Positions 16,167 to 26,057 of a stretch of DNA of 46,664 nucleotides are shown one piece after another. The position numbers were made by a program, and so were the translations under genes. Where the stretch lies: positions 1-46,664 of the forward strand of contig CALDTV010000008.1 in the NCBI GenBank assembly GCA_937923625.1, written 5' to 3'. Position 1 is the first letter of the stretch. Every line of letters starts with the position of its first letter. A model generated the notes under the pieces. That model did not search any database and was not told the origin of the DNA. It saw only the letters and a program-made list of their open reading frames with translations. The stretch is from an uncultured Alphaproteobacteria bacterium (lineage in GTDB: Bacteria > Pseudomonadota > Alphaproteobacteria > Micavibrionales > Micavibrionaceae).

Positions 16167-18746
16167 TTGAGCGCTTCAAATGTGGTAATTGTTGAGTCCC
16201 CTGCAAAGGCGAAGACTATTAATAAGTATCTTGGCAATGATTATGCCGTGATCGCGTCATATGGTCATGTTCGCGATCTTGTGAATAAAGATGGTTCCGT
16301 TCTACCCAACGAAGATTTTAAGATGGTTTGGCAACTGGGTGATCGCGCCAAGAAGAATGTCAATGACATCAAAAAATTGGTGAAAGCCGCCAATGTTGTC
16401 TGGCTCGCGACTGACCCCGACCGCGAGGGAGAGGCCATTTCATGGCACATCAATGAAATTTTAGCCGATGGTAAACTCTTAAAAGATAAAAAAATTCACC
16501 GTGTTGCTTTTAACGAAATCACCAAAAACGCCGTTCAAGCCGCGTTTGAGCAAGCGCGTGAATTGGATCAAGATTTGATTGATGCCTACATGGCGCGTCG
16601 CGCGCTTGATTATCTTGTTGGCTTCAACATCTCCCCTATTTTATGGCGTAAATTGCCAGGATCGCGTTCTGCGGGTCGTGTTCAATCTGTCGCACTGCGT
16701 CTTATTTGCGAACGCGAAGCCGAAATCGAAGCCTTCAACCCGCAAGAATATTGGTCATTAGAAACCCTCCTTAACACCAAAGATGGCGCGCCTTTTACGG
16801 CACGTTTAACGACCTTATCTGGTAACAAACTTGGCAAATTAGACATTGGAAGCGAGGCAGATTCAAACAAAGCCGCCGCACGCATTAAATCCAAGGATTT
16901 AAAAATCCATAAGATTGAAAAGAAACAGGCAAAGCGCCAACCCTATGCGCCGTTCATCACCTCCTCCATGCAAATGGAAGGCTCGCGCAAGCTCGGCATG
17001 TCTGCTTCGCAAACAATGCGCAATGCACAAATTCTTTATGAAGCTGGTTTAATCACTTACATGAGAACGGATGGCACAACGCTCTCCGCCGATGCCGTCA
17101 CGCAAGCGCGAAGCCTGATCAAAAAAGATTATGGCGACAAATATTTGCCTGATGCACCGCGCCTTTATAAATCCAAAGCCAAAAATGCCCAAGAAGCGCA
17201 TGAAGCGATCCGTCCCACGGATTTATCCAAGCTCCCGAAATCCATTAATGTTGATTTTGATGCAAAGCGTTTATACGAGCTGATTTGGAAACGTACAATG
17301 GCATCGCAGATGGAAAATGCGATCATGGATCAGGTCGCGATTGATATTTCAGACGGTACAGATGATGTTGTTTTGCGTGCCAATGGATCGGTTATTTCCT
17401 TTGATGGTTTCCTGACTTTATATATTGAAGAAAAAGACGAGGACGAGGAAGAAAGTGCGGATGATAAAAACCGCATTTTGCCCCCGATGAGCGAAGGCGA
17501 TAAAGTCCGCACCAACGAAGTTCGTGAAAACCAGCATTTCACCCAACCGCCACCACGTTATACCGAAGCATCACTCGTGAAGCGTATGGAAGAACTTGGT
17601 ATTGGACGACCATCGACTTACGCATCCGTTCTACAAGTTTTGCGTGATCGTAACTATGTGATCATGGATCGTAAACGCTTCGTTCCCGAAGATCGTGGTC
17701 GTTTGGTTACCTCCTTTTTGAAGAAATTCTTCGCCAAATATATGGATTACGACTTCACCGCGAATCTAGAAGAAGAGCTTGATGCCATCGCCGCAGGTCA
17801 CACACCGTGGAAAGAAGCACTGCGCCAATTCTGGATTGATTTCTCCAAAAACGTCGAGGATGTCAAACCACTCACGATTACCGAAGTGATTGATTACCTC
17901 AACGAAGAGCTTGGCATTCACTTCTTCCCTGAGCGCGAAGATGGTAGCCCACGCCGCGAATGTCCCGCCTGTAAAAAAGGCGAATTATCCTTAAAACTCG
18001 GTAAATTCGGCGCATTTATTGGTTGTTCCGATTACCCTGAATGTAAATTCACGCGCCCGCTTCTCTCTGGTGCAGATGGTGAAGGCGCAGAATTAGCCAA
18101 TGAGCCAAAAGAGCTGGGTAAATGTCCAGATACTGGCCGTGGCGTTTCCTTGCGTCGTGGCCCTTATGGCCCATATGTGCAGATTGATGCGCCGCCAGAA
18201 ACAAAAGAAGAAGCGGCAGCTTACGATGAAAAACTTGCCGCTTACGAAGAGCGCTATAAAAAACGCGTTGAAAAGGCCAAGGAAAAGAAAAAAGATATTC
18301 CTGTTCATAAGCCCCCAAAACGCCCTGCGAAAAAACCAAAGCGTCAGGGACTCCCCGCTGGTGTGGCAATTGATGATGTAACGCTTAAAAGTGCGCTGTC
18401 ATTGCTGTCCTTGCCGCGTGATGTGGGTGAGCATCCTGAATCAGGTAAAATGATTAAGGCGGGTATTGGCCGTTTTGGCCCCTTTGTCATGCATGACGGT
18501 AAATTTGCGTCCATTCCTAAAGATGAAGATGTCATGACCATTGGTATGAACCGCGCCGTTGACCTCATCGCGCAAAAGAAAGAACGCGACGCCGCCAAGG
18601 AAGCAGCCAAAGCCGCAAAAGAAGCCGCGCGCAAATCTGGTAAAAAGACAACGAAGAAATCTGCAAAGAAAGCTTCTAAAAAATCAGCAAAAAAGAAGGC
18701 CAAAAAGTCGTCTAAAAAATCAGCCAAGAAGTCTACAAAAACATAG
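16167..18746 (+). CDS. topA: DNA topoisomerase I
   Basis: An 859-aa protein with a TTG start; AAGGA lies 9 bases upstream and the first residues (SASNVVIVESPAKAKTINKYLG) are the normal TopA N-terminus. The TOPRIM acidic motif is DPDREGEAISWH. The catalytic Tyr298 is in GLITYMRTDG. After the core come a Cys4 zinc ribbon (ECPACKK...GCSDYPEC) and further C-terminal repeats (RRGPYGPYVQI, GRFGPFVMHDGKF). The last 45 residues are almost entirely Lys, Ser and Ala, a histone-like DNA-binding tail common in this class. It relaxes negative supercoils. Confidence 0.98.
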   Translation: MSASNVVIVESPAKAKTINKYLGNDYAVIASYGHVRDLVNKDGSVLPNEDFKMVWQLGDRAKKNVNDIKKLVKAANVVWLATDPDREGEAISWHINEILADGKLLKDKKIHRVAFNEITKNAVQAAFEQARELDQDLIDAYMARRALDYLVGFNISPILWRKLPGSRSAGRVQSVALRLICEREAEIEAFNPQEYWSLETLLNTKDGAPFTARLTTLSGNKLGKLDIGSEADSNKAAARIKSKDLKIHKIEKKQAKRQPYAPFITSSMQMEGSRKLGMSASQTMRNAQILYEAGLITYMRTDGTTLSADAVTQARSLIKKDYGDKYLPDAPRLYKSKAKNAQEAHEAIRPTDLSKLPKSINVDFDAKRLYELIWKRTMASQMENAIMDQVAIDISDGTDDVVLRANGSVISFDGFLTLYIEEKDEDEEESADDKNRILPPMSEGDKVRTNEVRENQHFTQPPPRYTEASLVKRMEELGIGRPSTYASVLQVLRDRNYVIMDRKRFVPEDRGRLVTSFLKKFFAKYMDYDFTANLEEELDAIAAGHTPWKEALRQFWIDFSKNVEDVKPLTITEVIDYLNEELGIHFFPEREDGSPRRECPACKKGELSLKLGKFGAFIGCSDYPECKFTRPLLSGADGEGAELANEPKELGKCPDTGRGVSLRRGPYGPYVQIDAPPETKEEAAAYDEKLAAYEERYKKRVEKAKEKKKDIPVHKPPKRPAKKPKRQGLPAGVAIDDVTLKSALSLLSLPRDVGEHPESGKMIKAGIGRFGPFVMHDGKFASIPKDEDVMTIGMNRAVDLIAQKKERDAAKEAAKAAKEAARKSGKKTTKKSAKKASKKSAKKKAKKSSKKSAKKSTKT

Positions 18747-19161
18747 CCCCGCCCCTGTTGTGACAAAGGCAACGAAAAATTACGTGAGATATTGCGCCTT
18801 TTTCTAACGTTATAGGCTTCAAAAAAGGTTTTTCCACGCGCGCACACGCAAAGCTTCGGGTCTCCTATCGTGTCATTTTCAAGCGTTATCACTTCGTTCC
18901 GTGTAGGGGCACCCCCCACCCCCTATTTAGAGAGCTAACGAATTGAAATATAAAGATTTTAACAAGCCGCTATATCAGTTCGTTTTTTGTTGAAATATAA
19001 GGAAAAGTAGCCTTAGGCCGCTTAAGATTGCTTTGCGATGTCTCCCGCCGTCATCAGTGATGACGTTTTAATCAAAAAAGCCTTGCCGTTCTTGATAACG
19101 GACAGTGTGACCATAATATCACAAAAATATGTTTCATGATGAATTTTTTATAACGGAATAT
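18747..19161. other. Non-coding gap between topA and epimerase gene
   Basis: About 415 bp between two convergent genes. I see no gene with a start, ribosome site and reasonable length on either strand. Two inverted repeats are present near 19049-19065 and 19083-19098. No tRNA-like fold was recognised. Confidence 0.6.
19049..19065. repeat. Near-perfect short palindrome in convergent gap
   Basis: CGTCATCA, one base, TGATGACG, followed by TTTT. A second small stem (CCGTT...AACGG) follows 17 bp later. It may be a terminator for topA or a protein-binding palindrome. The one-base loop makes a simple RNA hairpin less ideal. Confidence 0.5.
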
Positions 19162-20166
19162 TTAAAAATAAAATTCTTTGTACCACGTAACAAACTTCTT
19201 CAATCCTGTTTTTAAATCTGTTGTCGGTTTATAGCCGATGGCTTGGGTCAAGGCGTCAATATCAGCATAGGTTTCGATGACATCACCAGCTTGCATGGGC
19301 TTCATCTCTATCACGGCTTTTTTGCCTAATGCCACCTCCAAAATGCCGATCATATCCATGAGGGGGACGGGGTTATTATTGCCAATATTATAAATTCGAT
19401 ACGGTTCGTTATTTTCAATGTGAGTAGTTTTGCCCCCAACGCTGGTTTCGATTTCATCGTGTAACTCAAGCGTACCAACAACCCCATCAATGATATCATC
19501 AATATAAGTGAAATCGCGCTTCATTTTGCCGTTATTAAACACGTCAATAGGTTCGCCTTTCATGATCTGATTAGCGAATTTAAAATAGGCCATATCGGGG
19601 CGTCCCCATGGGCCATAAACGGTAAAAAAACGTAACCCCGTACAGGGCAGACCATATAAATGCGTATAGCTATGTGCCATAAGTTCGTTTGATTTTTTGG
19701 TTGCGGCGTACAAGCTGACAGGATGGTCAACATTGTCTTTTTCGTTAAACGGGACTTTGGTATTCGCGCCATACACTGAGGAAGAAGACGCAAAGACCAG
19801 ATGTTTTACGGCATGGTGCCGACAGCCTTCCAGAATATTCATAAAGCCATCAATATTGCTACGGATGTAAGCCCGTGGATTATCAAGCGAGTAACGCACC
19901 CCTGCTTGCGCGGCCATATTCACGACAATATCTGGCTTAAAATCGCTGAAAATCTTCTCTATCGCCGCATCATCGGCAAGGTCGGCTTGAATGAAGGTGA
20001 AATTATCCTGCTTTTTAAGCTCTGCAAGACGGGCGTGTTTTAAGGACACATCGTAATAATCATTCATGTTATCAATGCCCAACACCGCGGCATCTTGCCC
20101 GCCCAGCCGTTGTGCCAGATGAAAGCCAATAAATCCTGCCGCGCCTGTGATGAGTATTTTCTGCAT
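19162..20166 (-). CDS. NAD-dependent UDP-glucuronate 4-epimerase-like protein
   Basis: A 334-aa short-chain (extended) epimerase/dehydratase. I chose the ATG at 20166 because it has AGGA at proper spacing; an ATG two codons earlier lies right against it. The NAD motif ITGAAGFIGFHLA is at residues 5-17. The catalytic Ser triplet and YxxxK are in FASSSSVYGA and SLYAATKKSNE. GIDNMNDYYDVSLKHARL and FTVYGPWGRPDMA are specific to the UDP-glucuronate epimerase (CapI/LpsL) group. It supplies UDP-galacturonate for surface polysaccharide or LPS. It is divergent from rnr with a 61-bp gap. Confidence 0.88.
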   Translation of the reverse strand: MQKILITGAAGFIGFHLAQRLGGQDAAVLGIDNMNDYYDVSLKHARLAELKKQDNFTFIQADLADDAAIEKIFSDFKPDIVVNMAAQAGVRYSLDNPRAYIRSNIDGFMNILEGCRHHAVKHLVFASSSSVYGANTKVPFNEKDNVDHPVSLYAATKKSNELMAHSYTHLYGLPCTGLRFFTVYGPWGRPDMAYFKFANQIMKGEPIDVFNNGKMKRDFTYIDDIIDGVVGTLELHDEIETSVGGKTTHIENNEPYRIYNIGNNNPVPLMDMIGILEVALGKKAVIEMKPMQAGDVIETYADIDALTQAIGYKPTTDLKTGLKKFVTWYKEFYF

Positions 20167-20227
20167 AAGCATTCCTGCCGTTAATTACTTGATAGATAAG
20201 TTTGAAGCGAACCGTTACAGTCACCTT

Positions 20228-22519
20228 ATGACATTTCCGCATATAGATGAAGTTTATAAACACATAAAAGAATCAGGCACATCGCTTAGTAAGCGTGAGC
20301 TTGTTCGCGCTTTTGATATTAAAGGCGATGATCGAAAGCTTTTTAAACAATATATTAGGCAATTAGAGCAAGACGGTAAAATCGTCAAAGGCCCTGATAA
20401 AGCTTATAGCGTGCCAGGCAGCTTACCCAGCGTCACCATGGTGCAGATCACCCAAATTGATAAAGAGGGCGATGTTTTCGCCGAGCCATTGGAATGGGAT
20501 GTCGCCCTGCAAGGCGCAAAGCCACGGATAGAATTGCTTTCCAATGCGCCCGTTAAAGAAGGTGATCGCGCTTTGGTTAAACTCAAGAAGTTCACTGATA
20601 CGCTTTATTCTGCAGAGCTGATACGCCGCATTGATAAAGAACGCGCCACGGTTATGGGGCAAGTGGCGAAAACCGCGAAAGGTTATATCGTTCGCCCCAC
20701 CCACAAAAAAGCCAAATATGATTTTGATGTTTCTGAAGCCGATATGAACGGTGCAAAAACTGGTGATTTGGTGATTGGCGAGGTCATGCCATCGCGCGGG
20801 TTAAAACGTCGCCGCATTGAAATCACCCAAGTGCTTGGGCATCGCGATGATGTAAACGCCATTAGTTTAATTGCCATCCACGAAGCAGGATTGCATGAGA
20901 AATTCCTTGATAAAGTTATTGAAGAAACCAAGGGATTGAAAGTCCCCCCCATTGAAAACAAACATGGAAAGCGCGAAGATTTACGGCATATTCCCCTTGT
21001 GACAATTGATGGCGCGGATGCGCGCGATTTTGATGATGCGGTGTTTGCCGAAAAACGCCCCAAGAGTGAAGGCGGCGGATTTCATTTGATCGTCGCTATT
21101 GCCGATGTCTCGCATTATGTACGTCCTGACTCTGCGCTGGATCGTGAGGCTTATCGGCGTGGCAATTCGACCTATTTTCCTGACCATGTTGTGCCGATGC
21201 TGCCCGAAGCACTCTCAAATGATCTCTGTTCGCTCCGTCCCAACGAAGACCGCGCCTGTATGGGGTTTCATCTTTACATTAATGATGAAGGTGAACTGAC
21301 CAAGCATACGGTGTTTCGTGGGCTTATACGCTCTCATGCGCGGTTAATATACGACCAAGTGCAAGCGGCCAAAGATGGCGTGGTTGACGATATGACCAAG
21401 CCTTTGATGAAGGATGTGATTGAACCGTTATACGAAGCTTACGCGGTGTTAGATAAAGCGCGACGTAAGCGTGGTGCGCTGGATCTTGATCTGCCCGAAC
21501 GCCAGATCATGATTAACGATAAAGGCAAAATGACAGGGGTGCAAAAACGCGCGCGGTTAGACGCGCATAAGATGATTGAAGAGTTTATGATCCTCGCCAA
21601 TGTTGCAGCGGCGCAAGCTTTGGAGGCGAAAAAAGCACCTTGTATTTATCGTATTCATGACCGCCCTTCTGCGGAAAAATTAGATACAGCGCGCGAATTT
21701 TTAGAAGCCTTTGGTTTATCTTTGCCTAAAGGCCAAGTCGCCAAGCCCGCACAGATTAATGCGTTACTAGAAAAAGCATCAAAGCTGGAATATTCGCAGC
21801 TTATTTCCACGGTGATTTTACGCACGCAATCGCAGGCCGTTTACCACCCCGAAAATATTGGACATTTTGGCTTGGCGTTGCGCCGTTACGCACACTTTAC
21901 CTCCCCTATTCGTCGTTATGCGGATTTGTTGGTGCATCGCTCCCTCATCAAAGCTTATGGGCTGGGTGAAGGCGGTTTAAGCGAAGAAGAACGCGTCACG
22001 ATGACCGAAAAAGCAGAACATATTTCCACCACCGAACGGAACTCATCCGATGCCGAACGCTCCGCCGTTGACCGCTTTACGGCCGCATGGATGAGTGAAC
22101 GTATCGGCGCAGAATTTAGTGGTGTAATTAACGGCGTCACGCGTTTTGGGTTGTTCGTGACACTCGATGAAAATGGCGCCGATGGTCTCATCCCGATGCG
22201 GACATTGCCCGATGATTATTACATCCATGACGAAAAACAACATGCGTTGATTGGGCGGCGTCATAAGCGGGTTTACCGCCTTGGCGCGCGTATACAAATA
22301 CGCCTCAAAGAAGCCGATGGGCTAACGGGATCGTCTTTATTCGAAGTTGCAAATGATAAAAGTGCCGATATTGCAGGTGTTAAGTTCAAAAAAACCAAAA
22401 CTTACGGCAATAAATCCAAAGCCGAGACAAAAAATCGTAAAAAAGGCAAAAAACAGCCCAGAAAAACTAAATTTAGAGGAAAACCATCAAAAGGAAAAAA
22501 GCCGCCCCCAAAAGCCTAG
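20228..22519 (+). CDS. rnr: Ribonuclease R
   Basis: A 763-aa protein from the ATG at 20228. The frame opens at 20147, but that extension would run over the start of the divergent epimerase gene and has no family similarity. A winged-helix N-terminus (SLSKRELVRAFDIKGDDR) precedes the RNB domain with the metal-binding aspartates in IDGADARDFDDAVF, then RGNSTYFPDHVVPMLP, RIHDRPSAEKL and FTSPIRRYADLLVHR. The S1 domain (FSGVINGVTRFGLFVTLDENGADGL) and a Lys-rich tail end the protein. It degrades structured RNA 3' to 5' in the cytoplasm. Confidence 0.97.
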   Translation: MTFPHIDEVYKHIKESGTSLSKRELVRAFDIKGDDRKLFKQYIRQLEQDGKIVKGPDKAYSVPGSLPSVTMVQITQIDKEGDVFAEPLEWDVALQGAKPRIELLSNAPVKEGDRALVKLKKFTDTLYSAELIRRIDKERATVMGQVAKTAKGYIVRPTHKKAKYDFDVSEADMNGAKTGDLVIGEVMPSRGLKRRRIEITQVLGHRDDVNAISLIAIHEAGLHEKFLDKVIEETKGLKVPPIENKHGKREDLRHIPLVTIDGADARDFDDAVFAEKRPKSEGGGFHLIVAIADVSHYVRPDSALDREAYRRGNSTYFPDHVVPMLPEALSNDLCSLRPNEDRACMGFHLYINDEGELTKHTVFRGLIRSHARLIYDQVQAAKDGVVDDMTKPLMKDVIEPLYEAYAVLDKARRKRGALDLDLPERQIMINDKGKMTGVQKRARLDAHKMIEEFMILANVAAAQALEAKKAPCIYRIHDRPSAEKLDTAREFLEAFGLSLPKGQVAKPAQINALLEKASKLEYSQLISTVILRTQSQAVYHPENIGHFGLALRRYAHFTSPIRRYADLLVHRSLIKAYGLGEGGLSEEERVTMTEKAEHISTTERNSSDAERSAVDRFTAAWMSERIGAEFSGVINGVTRFGLFVTLDENGADGLIPMRTLPDDYYIHDEKQHALIGRRHKRVYRLGARIQIRLKEADGLTGSSLFEVANDKSADIAGVKFKKTKTYGNKSKAETKNRKKGKKQPRKTKFRGKPSKGKKPPPKA

Positions 22520-22522
22520 TAT

Positions 22523-22777
22523 CTAAAGGCTGTTATAATCTAATAGAGAGAGGCGCTTTATGATCCCTTCCTCAATGTTGTAAGCATGATTTGTGAATTC
22601 TATTTCAATCTTGTCCCAATTCTTACCTCCGACGATTCGAGCAGGCACTAAAAGTTTGTACCGCACGAAATAAATCCAATCGCTAGTTTCTTCAGTGTTT
22701 CTATCAGATAGGCATGCCATAGCGCACTTATGGTTATTGACAGCGGATTTGGTCGTTATTATCACTGGTTTTACCAA
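22523..22777 (-). CDS. Doubtful small ORF in rnr-rpmG gap
   Basis: An 84-aa frame starting with TTG, or 65 aa from an internal ATG at 22720. It has no signal peptide, TM segment or recognised domain; a Trp/aromatic segment (DWIYFVRYKLLVPARIVGG) gives it some protein-like character. No ribosome site is evident. It lies in a 335-bp gap that otherwise must hold the rpmG promoter. It may be a gene remnant or a chance frame. Confidence 0.3.
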   Translation of the reverse strand: MVKPVIITTKSAVNNHKCAMACLSDRNTEETSDWIYFVRYKLLVPARIVGGKNWDKIEIEFTNHAYNIEEGIIKRLSLLDYNSL

Positions 22778-22854
22778 TGATTATCGAAATTCATGGCTTG
22801 ACTTCGCGCTAAAAATCCTTATTTTCACGTCATTATTATATGAGGAATTAAAAA

Positions 22855-23064
22855 ATGGCTAAAAAAGCAAACGCAGTCAAAGTACGTATGGAAAGCTCCG
22901 CAGGTACAGGGTATCGCTATTACAAAAAGAAGAACCCGAAGACTCAGACTGAAAAAATGAAAATGATGAAATATGACCCTTGGGCCGTTGACGAAAAAAC
23001 TGGCAAAAGAGGCAAGCATGTTCTTTTTGAAGAAAAGAAAATGCCACCACACAAGAAAAACTAA
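22855..23064 (+). CDS. rpmG: 50S ribosomal protein L33
   Basis: A 69-aa basic protein beginning MAKKANAVKVRMESSAGTGY with KKKNPKTQTEKMKMMKYDP, the L33 core. It lacks zinc-binding cysteines, as usual in alphaproteobacteria. It is longer than the usual 55 residues: an insertion of about 7 residues after YDP (WAVDEKTGKRGKHV) and a short basic tail. AGGA precedes the ATG. A strong hairpin terminator follows. It sits beside pleD-divK as in other alphaproteobacteria. Confidence 0.96.
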   Translation: MAKKANAVKVRMESSAGTGYRYYKKKNPKTQTEKMKMMKYDPWAVDEKTGKRGKHVLFEEKKMPPHKKN

Positions 23065-23089
23065 TTTTTCTTAAGCATAAAAATTTCAA

Positions 23090-23116
23090 AAGGCGTCCTT
23101 CGGGACGCTTTTTTTA
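23090..23116 (+). terminator. Rho-independent terminator of rpmG (possibly bidirectional)
   Basis: GCGTCC, TTCG tetraloop, GGACGC, then a run of seven T, 28 bp after the rpmG stop. A-rich sequence on the left side could also serve the opposing pleD transcript. Confidence 0.93.
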
Positions 23117-23245
23117 TGATGATTTCACTTAAAAAAAGAGGGAATGATTACCGTTAAATTTATTATGGCCATACCAATCTTAGTTAAAAACAACTATCAG
23201 ATAATTTATGACGAAATAAAAACACACAAAAGATAGCAGGTCTGA

Positions 23246-24679
23246 TTAATCTTCAATAAAAAGACGTGGCTCAGGCTTAAAAGCAGCAGGTTCAAGACGA
23301 CCTTCGCCCTTAAAGAAACAGGCGTTACGCCCCCCTTCTTTGGCTTTATATAGCTCATCATCCGCCTCTTTCATCACAACTTCTGCTTCTGCGATTTCAC
23401 CAGGTTCGATAATCGTCCCCCCCAGCGATGTTGTAATATTTAAAGAACCACCTTCAGCGCTACATTTAAAAGGCTCATCAGCAATCGCAGCACGCAAACG
23501 TTCCGCAACCACAAAGGCCATGTCTTTTTTAACATCAGGAAGCAGTGCAACAAATTCCTCCCCGCCAACACGGGCAACCATATCAAATCCGCGTAATTTA
23601 TCCTGCAACCTTGCAGAAAACTCTTTTAATATTTCATCACCGACCCCATGCCCATGGGTGTCATTAACTTTCTTAAAATGGTCAATATCCATGATTAAAA
23701 CCGCAAGTGATTTCCGGCTTGTTTGGTTTTTTTGCAATAATTTTTGCAAGTGAACGTCAAAATAACGGCGGTTATACAGTCCTGTCAGGGAGTCAATCAA
23801 CGCCATGGACAAACTGATCTCATAGGAAGAGCGAAGGCGTTCTTGAAATCTGCGGCGCCTTACTTGGGTGCGCACACGCGCCAAAAGTTCATTACCATCC
23901 ACAGGGCGTAAAATATAATCATGCGCACCAATTTCAAGGCCATGGGCGATACGAGACATATCCTCATCCGCCGCGACCATCAAAATAGGAATTGAGCGGG
24001 TTCTATCACTAGAACGCAAATGCGAGCATAAACGCAAGCCATCTTCAGATTGTAAATTCAAACTGATAACCATCAGATCAAAACTATTCGCGGAAATTTG
24101 CGCCATAGCTTCTGCGCCCGTTTCAACAACGGTGACTGTGTCATTATCTTGTTTTAATGTTTCAATAAATTTATCACTGTCATATTTTTGGTCTTCAACG
24201 ACCAAGACATTCGCGTTTTCTACTGGCTCATCCATGACGTTGGCTTTTTCGTCACTCACCCCTAATTGTGTTGCAGTGTTTTCTCTAACACGCCACTCAT
24301 CAACCGTCATTTTCAACCGCACAAGCGAGCGCACACGCGCCATAAGGGCTGTATCATTTAAAGGCTTACTTAAAAAATCATCTGCTCCTGCCTCTAGGCC
24401 ACGTACACGATCCGATGCATCGGTGAGCGCCGTCACCATCACAACCGGAATATGAGCATAAGCTGTGTCTGATTTAATAATTTGACAAACCTCAAAGCCA
24501 TCCATCTCTGGCATCATCACATCCAGTAAAACAATATCAGGGCTGTCATTTTTGACACGCTCCAAGGCTTCTTTGCCACTGGTTGCGGTTAAGACTTCGT
24601 AATATTCACTCGCAAGCTTTGCTTCGAGCAATTTAACATTCGGCAAAATATCATCGACCACCAATACACGTGCAGACAT
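23246..24679 (-). CDS. pleD: PleD-like diguanylate cyclase (REC-REC-GGDEF)
   Basis: A 477-aa protein. The first receiver domain (residues 1-120) has the acidic pair DD and phospho-acceptor Asp in IVLLDVMMPEMDG. The second receiver (about 155-275) has FDLMVISLNLQSEDG in the equivalent place, lacking the phospho-acceptor Asp, as in a PleD adaptor domain. The GGDEF domain (about 300-455) has active motif GGEEF and an inhibitory RxxD site five residues before it (RGFD). It makes c-di-GMP from two GTP; in Caulobacter PleD drives the flagellum-to-stalk change. It follows divK by 18 bp. Confidence 0.96.
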   Translation of the reverse strand: MSARVLVVDDILPNVKLLEAKLASEYYEVLTATSGKEALERVKNDSPDIVLLDVMMPEMDGFEVCQIIKSDTAYAHIPVVMVTALTDASDRVRGLEAGADDFLSKPLNDTALMARVRSLVRLKMTVDEWRVRENTATQLGVSDEKANVMDEPVENANVLVVEDQKYDSDKFIETLKQDNDTVTVVETGAEAMAQISANSFDLMVISLNLQSEDGLRLCSHLRSSDRTRSIPILMVAADEDMSRIAHGLEIGAHDYILRPVDGNELLARVRTQVRRRRFQERLRSSYEISLSMALIDSLTGLYNRRYFDVHLQKLLQKNQTSRKSLAVLIMDIDHFKKVNDTHGHGVGDEILKEFSARLQDKLRGFDMVARVGGEEFVALLPDVKKDMAFVVAERLRAAIADEPFKCSAEGGSLNITTSLGGTIIEPGEIAEAEVVMKEADDELYKAKEGGRNACFFKGEGRLEPAAFKPEPRLFIED

Positions 24680-24697
24680 TTGTTTTAATCCCTCTTC

Positions 24698-25078
24698 TTA
24701 AGCCACTGGCTCAAGTTTTAAATGTTTTTGAACAACTTGTAAAAAATCCTTCACAGAAATTGGCTTAGAAATATAATCCTCACAACCTCCTTCACGAATT
24801 TTTTCTTCATCTCCCTTCATGGCAAAAGCTGTTACTGCCACTACAGGAATCGATTTTAACTCTTCATCTTTTTTCAACATTTTTGTCACATCCAAACCCG
24901 AAATTTCTGGCAACTGAATATCCATTAAAATTAGATCAGGTATATTTTCACGCGCCATTTCCAAAACAGTTCTGCCATCGCGCGTTTCGATTGTTTCAAT
25001 ATCGTGCGCTTCTAACAAATCACGGAACAATTTCATGTTCAGTTCATTATCTTCGACAATTAAAACTTTCTTTGGCAT
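24698..25078 (-). CDS. divK: Single-domain response regulator DivK
   Basis: A 126-aa stand-alone receiver. Phospho-acceptor Asp is in [13 protein letters not shown] (near residue 53), the acidic pair in [12 protein letters not shown], Thr in [11 protein letters not shown] and Lys in YISKPIS. The [13 protein letters not shown] and MKGDEEKI segments match DivK. It works with PleC/DivJ-type kinases and DivL to control CtrA. It is the first gene of the divK-pleD operon, which supports the name. Confidence 0.95.
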   Translation of the reverse strand: MPKKVLIVEDNELNMKLFRDLLEAHDIETIETRDGRTVLEMARENIPDLILMDIQLPEISGLDVTKMLKKDEELKSIPVVAVTAFAMKGDEEKIREGGCEDYISKPISVKDFLQVVQKHLKLEPVA

Positions 25079-25190
25079 CTATGCTTTCTTCGTCTGAATG
25101 ACTTAGGTTGAAAAACTTGATAATAATAGCAGGGAAACTCTTTTTAAAATATTAAATTTTATTCTCATTTATTGAAGTTTTATTATTTTT

Positions 25191-26057
25191 TTATTTTTTG
25201 GCAGAAGAGCAGCTATCACCCTCAATTTTTTCAAGGGCTACAAGCTTTTGCGAGACGGAAAAATCATCATAATCGATGACCATGTCTGAAATAATGCCAT
25301 TATCATGAAATATCATACTCATCTCATAATCTGGTTCTTGTGATTCTTTGTTTAAAACTGGAAATACTGCCATACGAACATTCCATGCTTTTGTGTTTAA
25401 AAGCCCCATATCCAAAAATTCTGAGGGCTTTACCAATTGCATCGCATTAACAGGCTCGCCAATAAAAGTGTTTATCGTGACGGGGCCTTCGTCATCACTG
25501 CCATCGAACACGGTTGCTTTGAAAAAGTTTTTATCGCTTCTGGCTTTACGGATCATCTCAACACTGTGCCCCATAGGAAACATTGCATTTTCATTTAAAT
25601 CAAAGTTTAAATCTTCTGGGACAGTAAAAACCGCCTCTCCGCCTTTATCCGCAATGACGGCATTGCCACGAAATTCTTGATAAATATTGTTGTTACGCTT
25701 GCGCCGCGCAGAAAAATTGAAATCTTTACCATTAAAATTTTCATAGGTTGAAAAATCTGAGGTGATTTGCATGCCTGGTGCATCTGCATATTCATAAAAA
25801 AGGTTAAAGCGATGATCTGTTATCCATGCATCGCAAGTAGGCTTCCATTCATAAAACATCTGCCCGCTTATATTTATAATTTGTGATCCACTTCGCGTTG
25901 CCACAAGCGAGATATCATACAAAGCCTTGTGTGGCATTAATGACTCATTTGTCACTTTTTCGTTATTTTTCTCTAATGCCCCCAAGGCGTTCGTATTCGC
26001 GTTAGCGTGAGACGGCAAGGTCAATGAGAAAAGAAAGAGAAGTAAAAAAAGACGCAT
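25191..26057 (-). CDS. eipB: EipB-like periplasmic envelope integrity protein (DUF1849)
   Basis: A 288-aa protein with a signal peptide (MRLFLLLFLFSLTLPSHANA). The mature part has LMPHKALYDISLV, GQMFYEWKPTCDAW and repeated beta-type segments, matching the DUF1849/EipB family, which forms a beta-spiral in the periplasm. The two conserved cysteines that make a disulfide in Brucella EipB have counterparts here, in PTCDAW (near residue 75) and near the C-terminus (EGDSCSSAKK). EipB supports envelope integrity in alphaproteobacteria. It is transcribed alone, upstream of divK. Confidence 0.85.
   Translation of the reverse strand: MRLFLLLFLFSLTLPSHANANTNALGALEKNNEKVTNESLMPHKALYDISLVATRSGSQIINISGQMFYEWKPTCDAWITDHRFNLFYEYADAPGMQITSDFSTYENFNGKDFNFSARRKRNNNIYQEFRGNAVIADKGGEAVFTVPEDLNFDLNENAMFPMGHSVEMIRKARSDKNFFKATVFDGSDDEGPVTINTFIGEPVNAMQLVKPSEFLDMGLLNTKAWNVRMAVFPVLNKESQEPDYEMSMIFHDNGIISDMVIDYDDFSVSQKLVALEKIEGDSCSSAKK

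Noticed and set aside
18344-18919. 191-aa minus-strand open frame across the 3' end of topA
   Set aside because: It is the shadow of the Lys-rich topA tail and runs antisense to a clear gene; its Phe/Ala/Asp-rich composition is the reverse reading of AAA/AAG repeats.
19039-19140. 33-codon plus-strand frame after topA (starting MSPAVISDD)
   Set aside because: No ribosome site, overlaps two inverted repeats, and no recognisable features; a chance frame is more likely.
20147-20227. N-terminal extension of RNase R
   Set aside because: It would overlap the start of the divergent epimerase gene and adds residues not found in the family; the ATG at 20228 begins the normal N-terminus.
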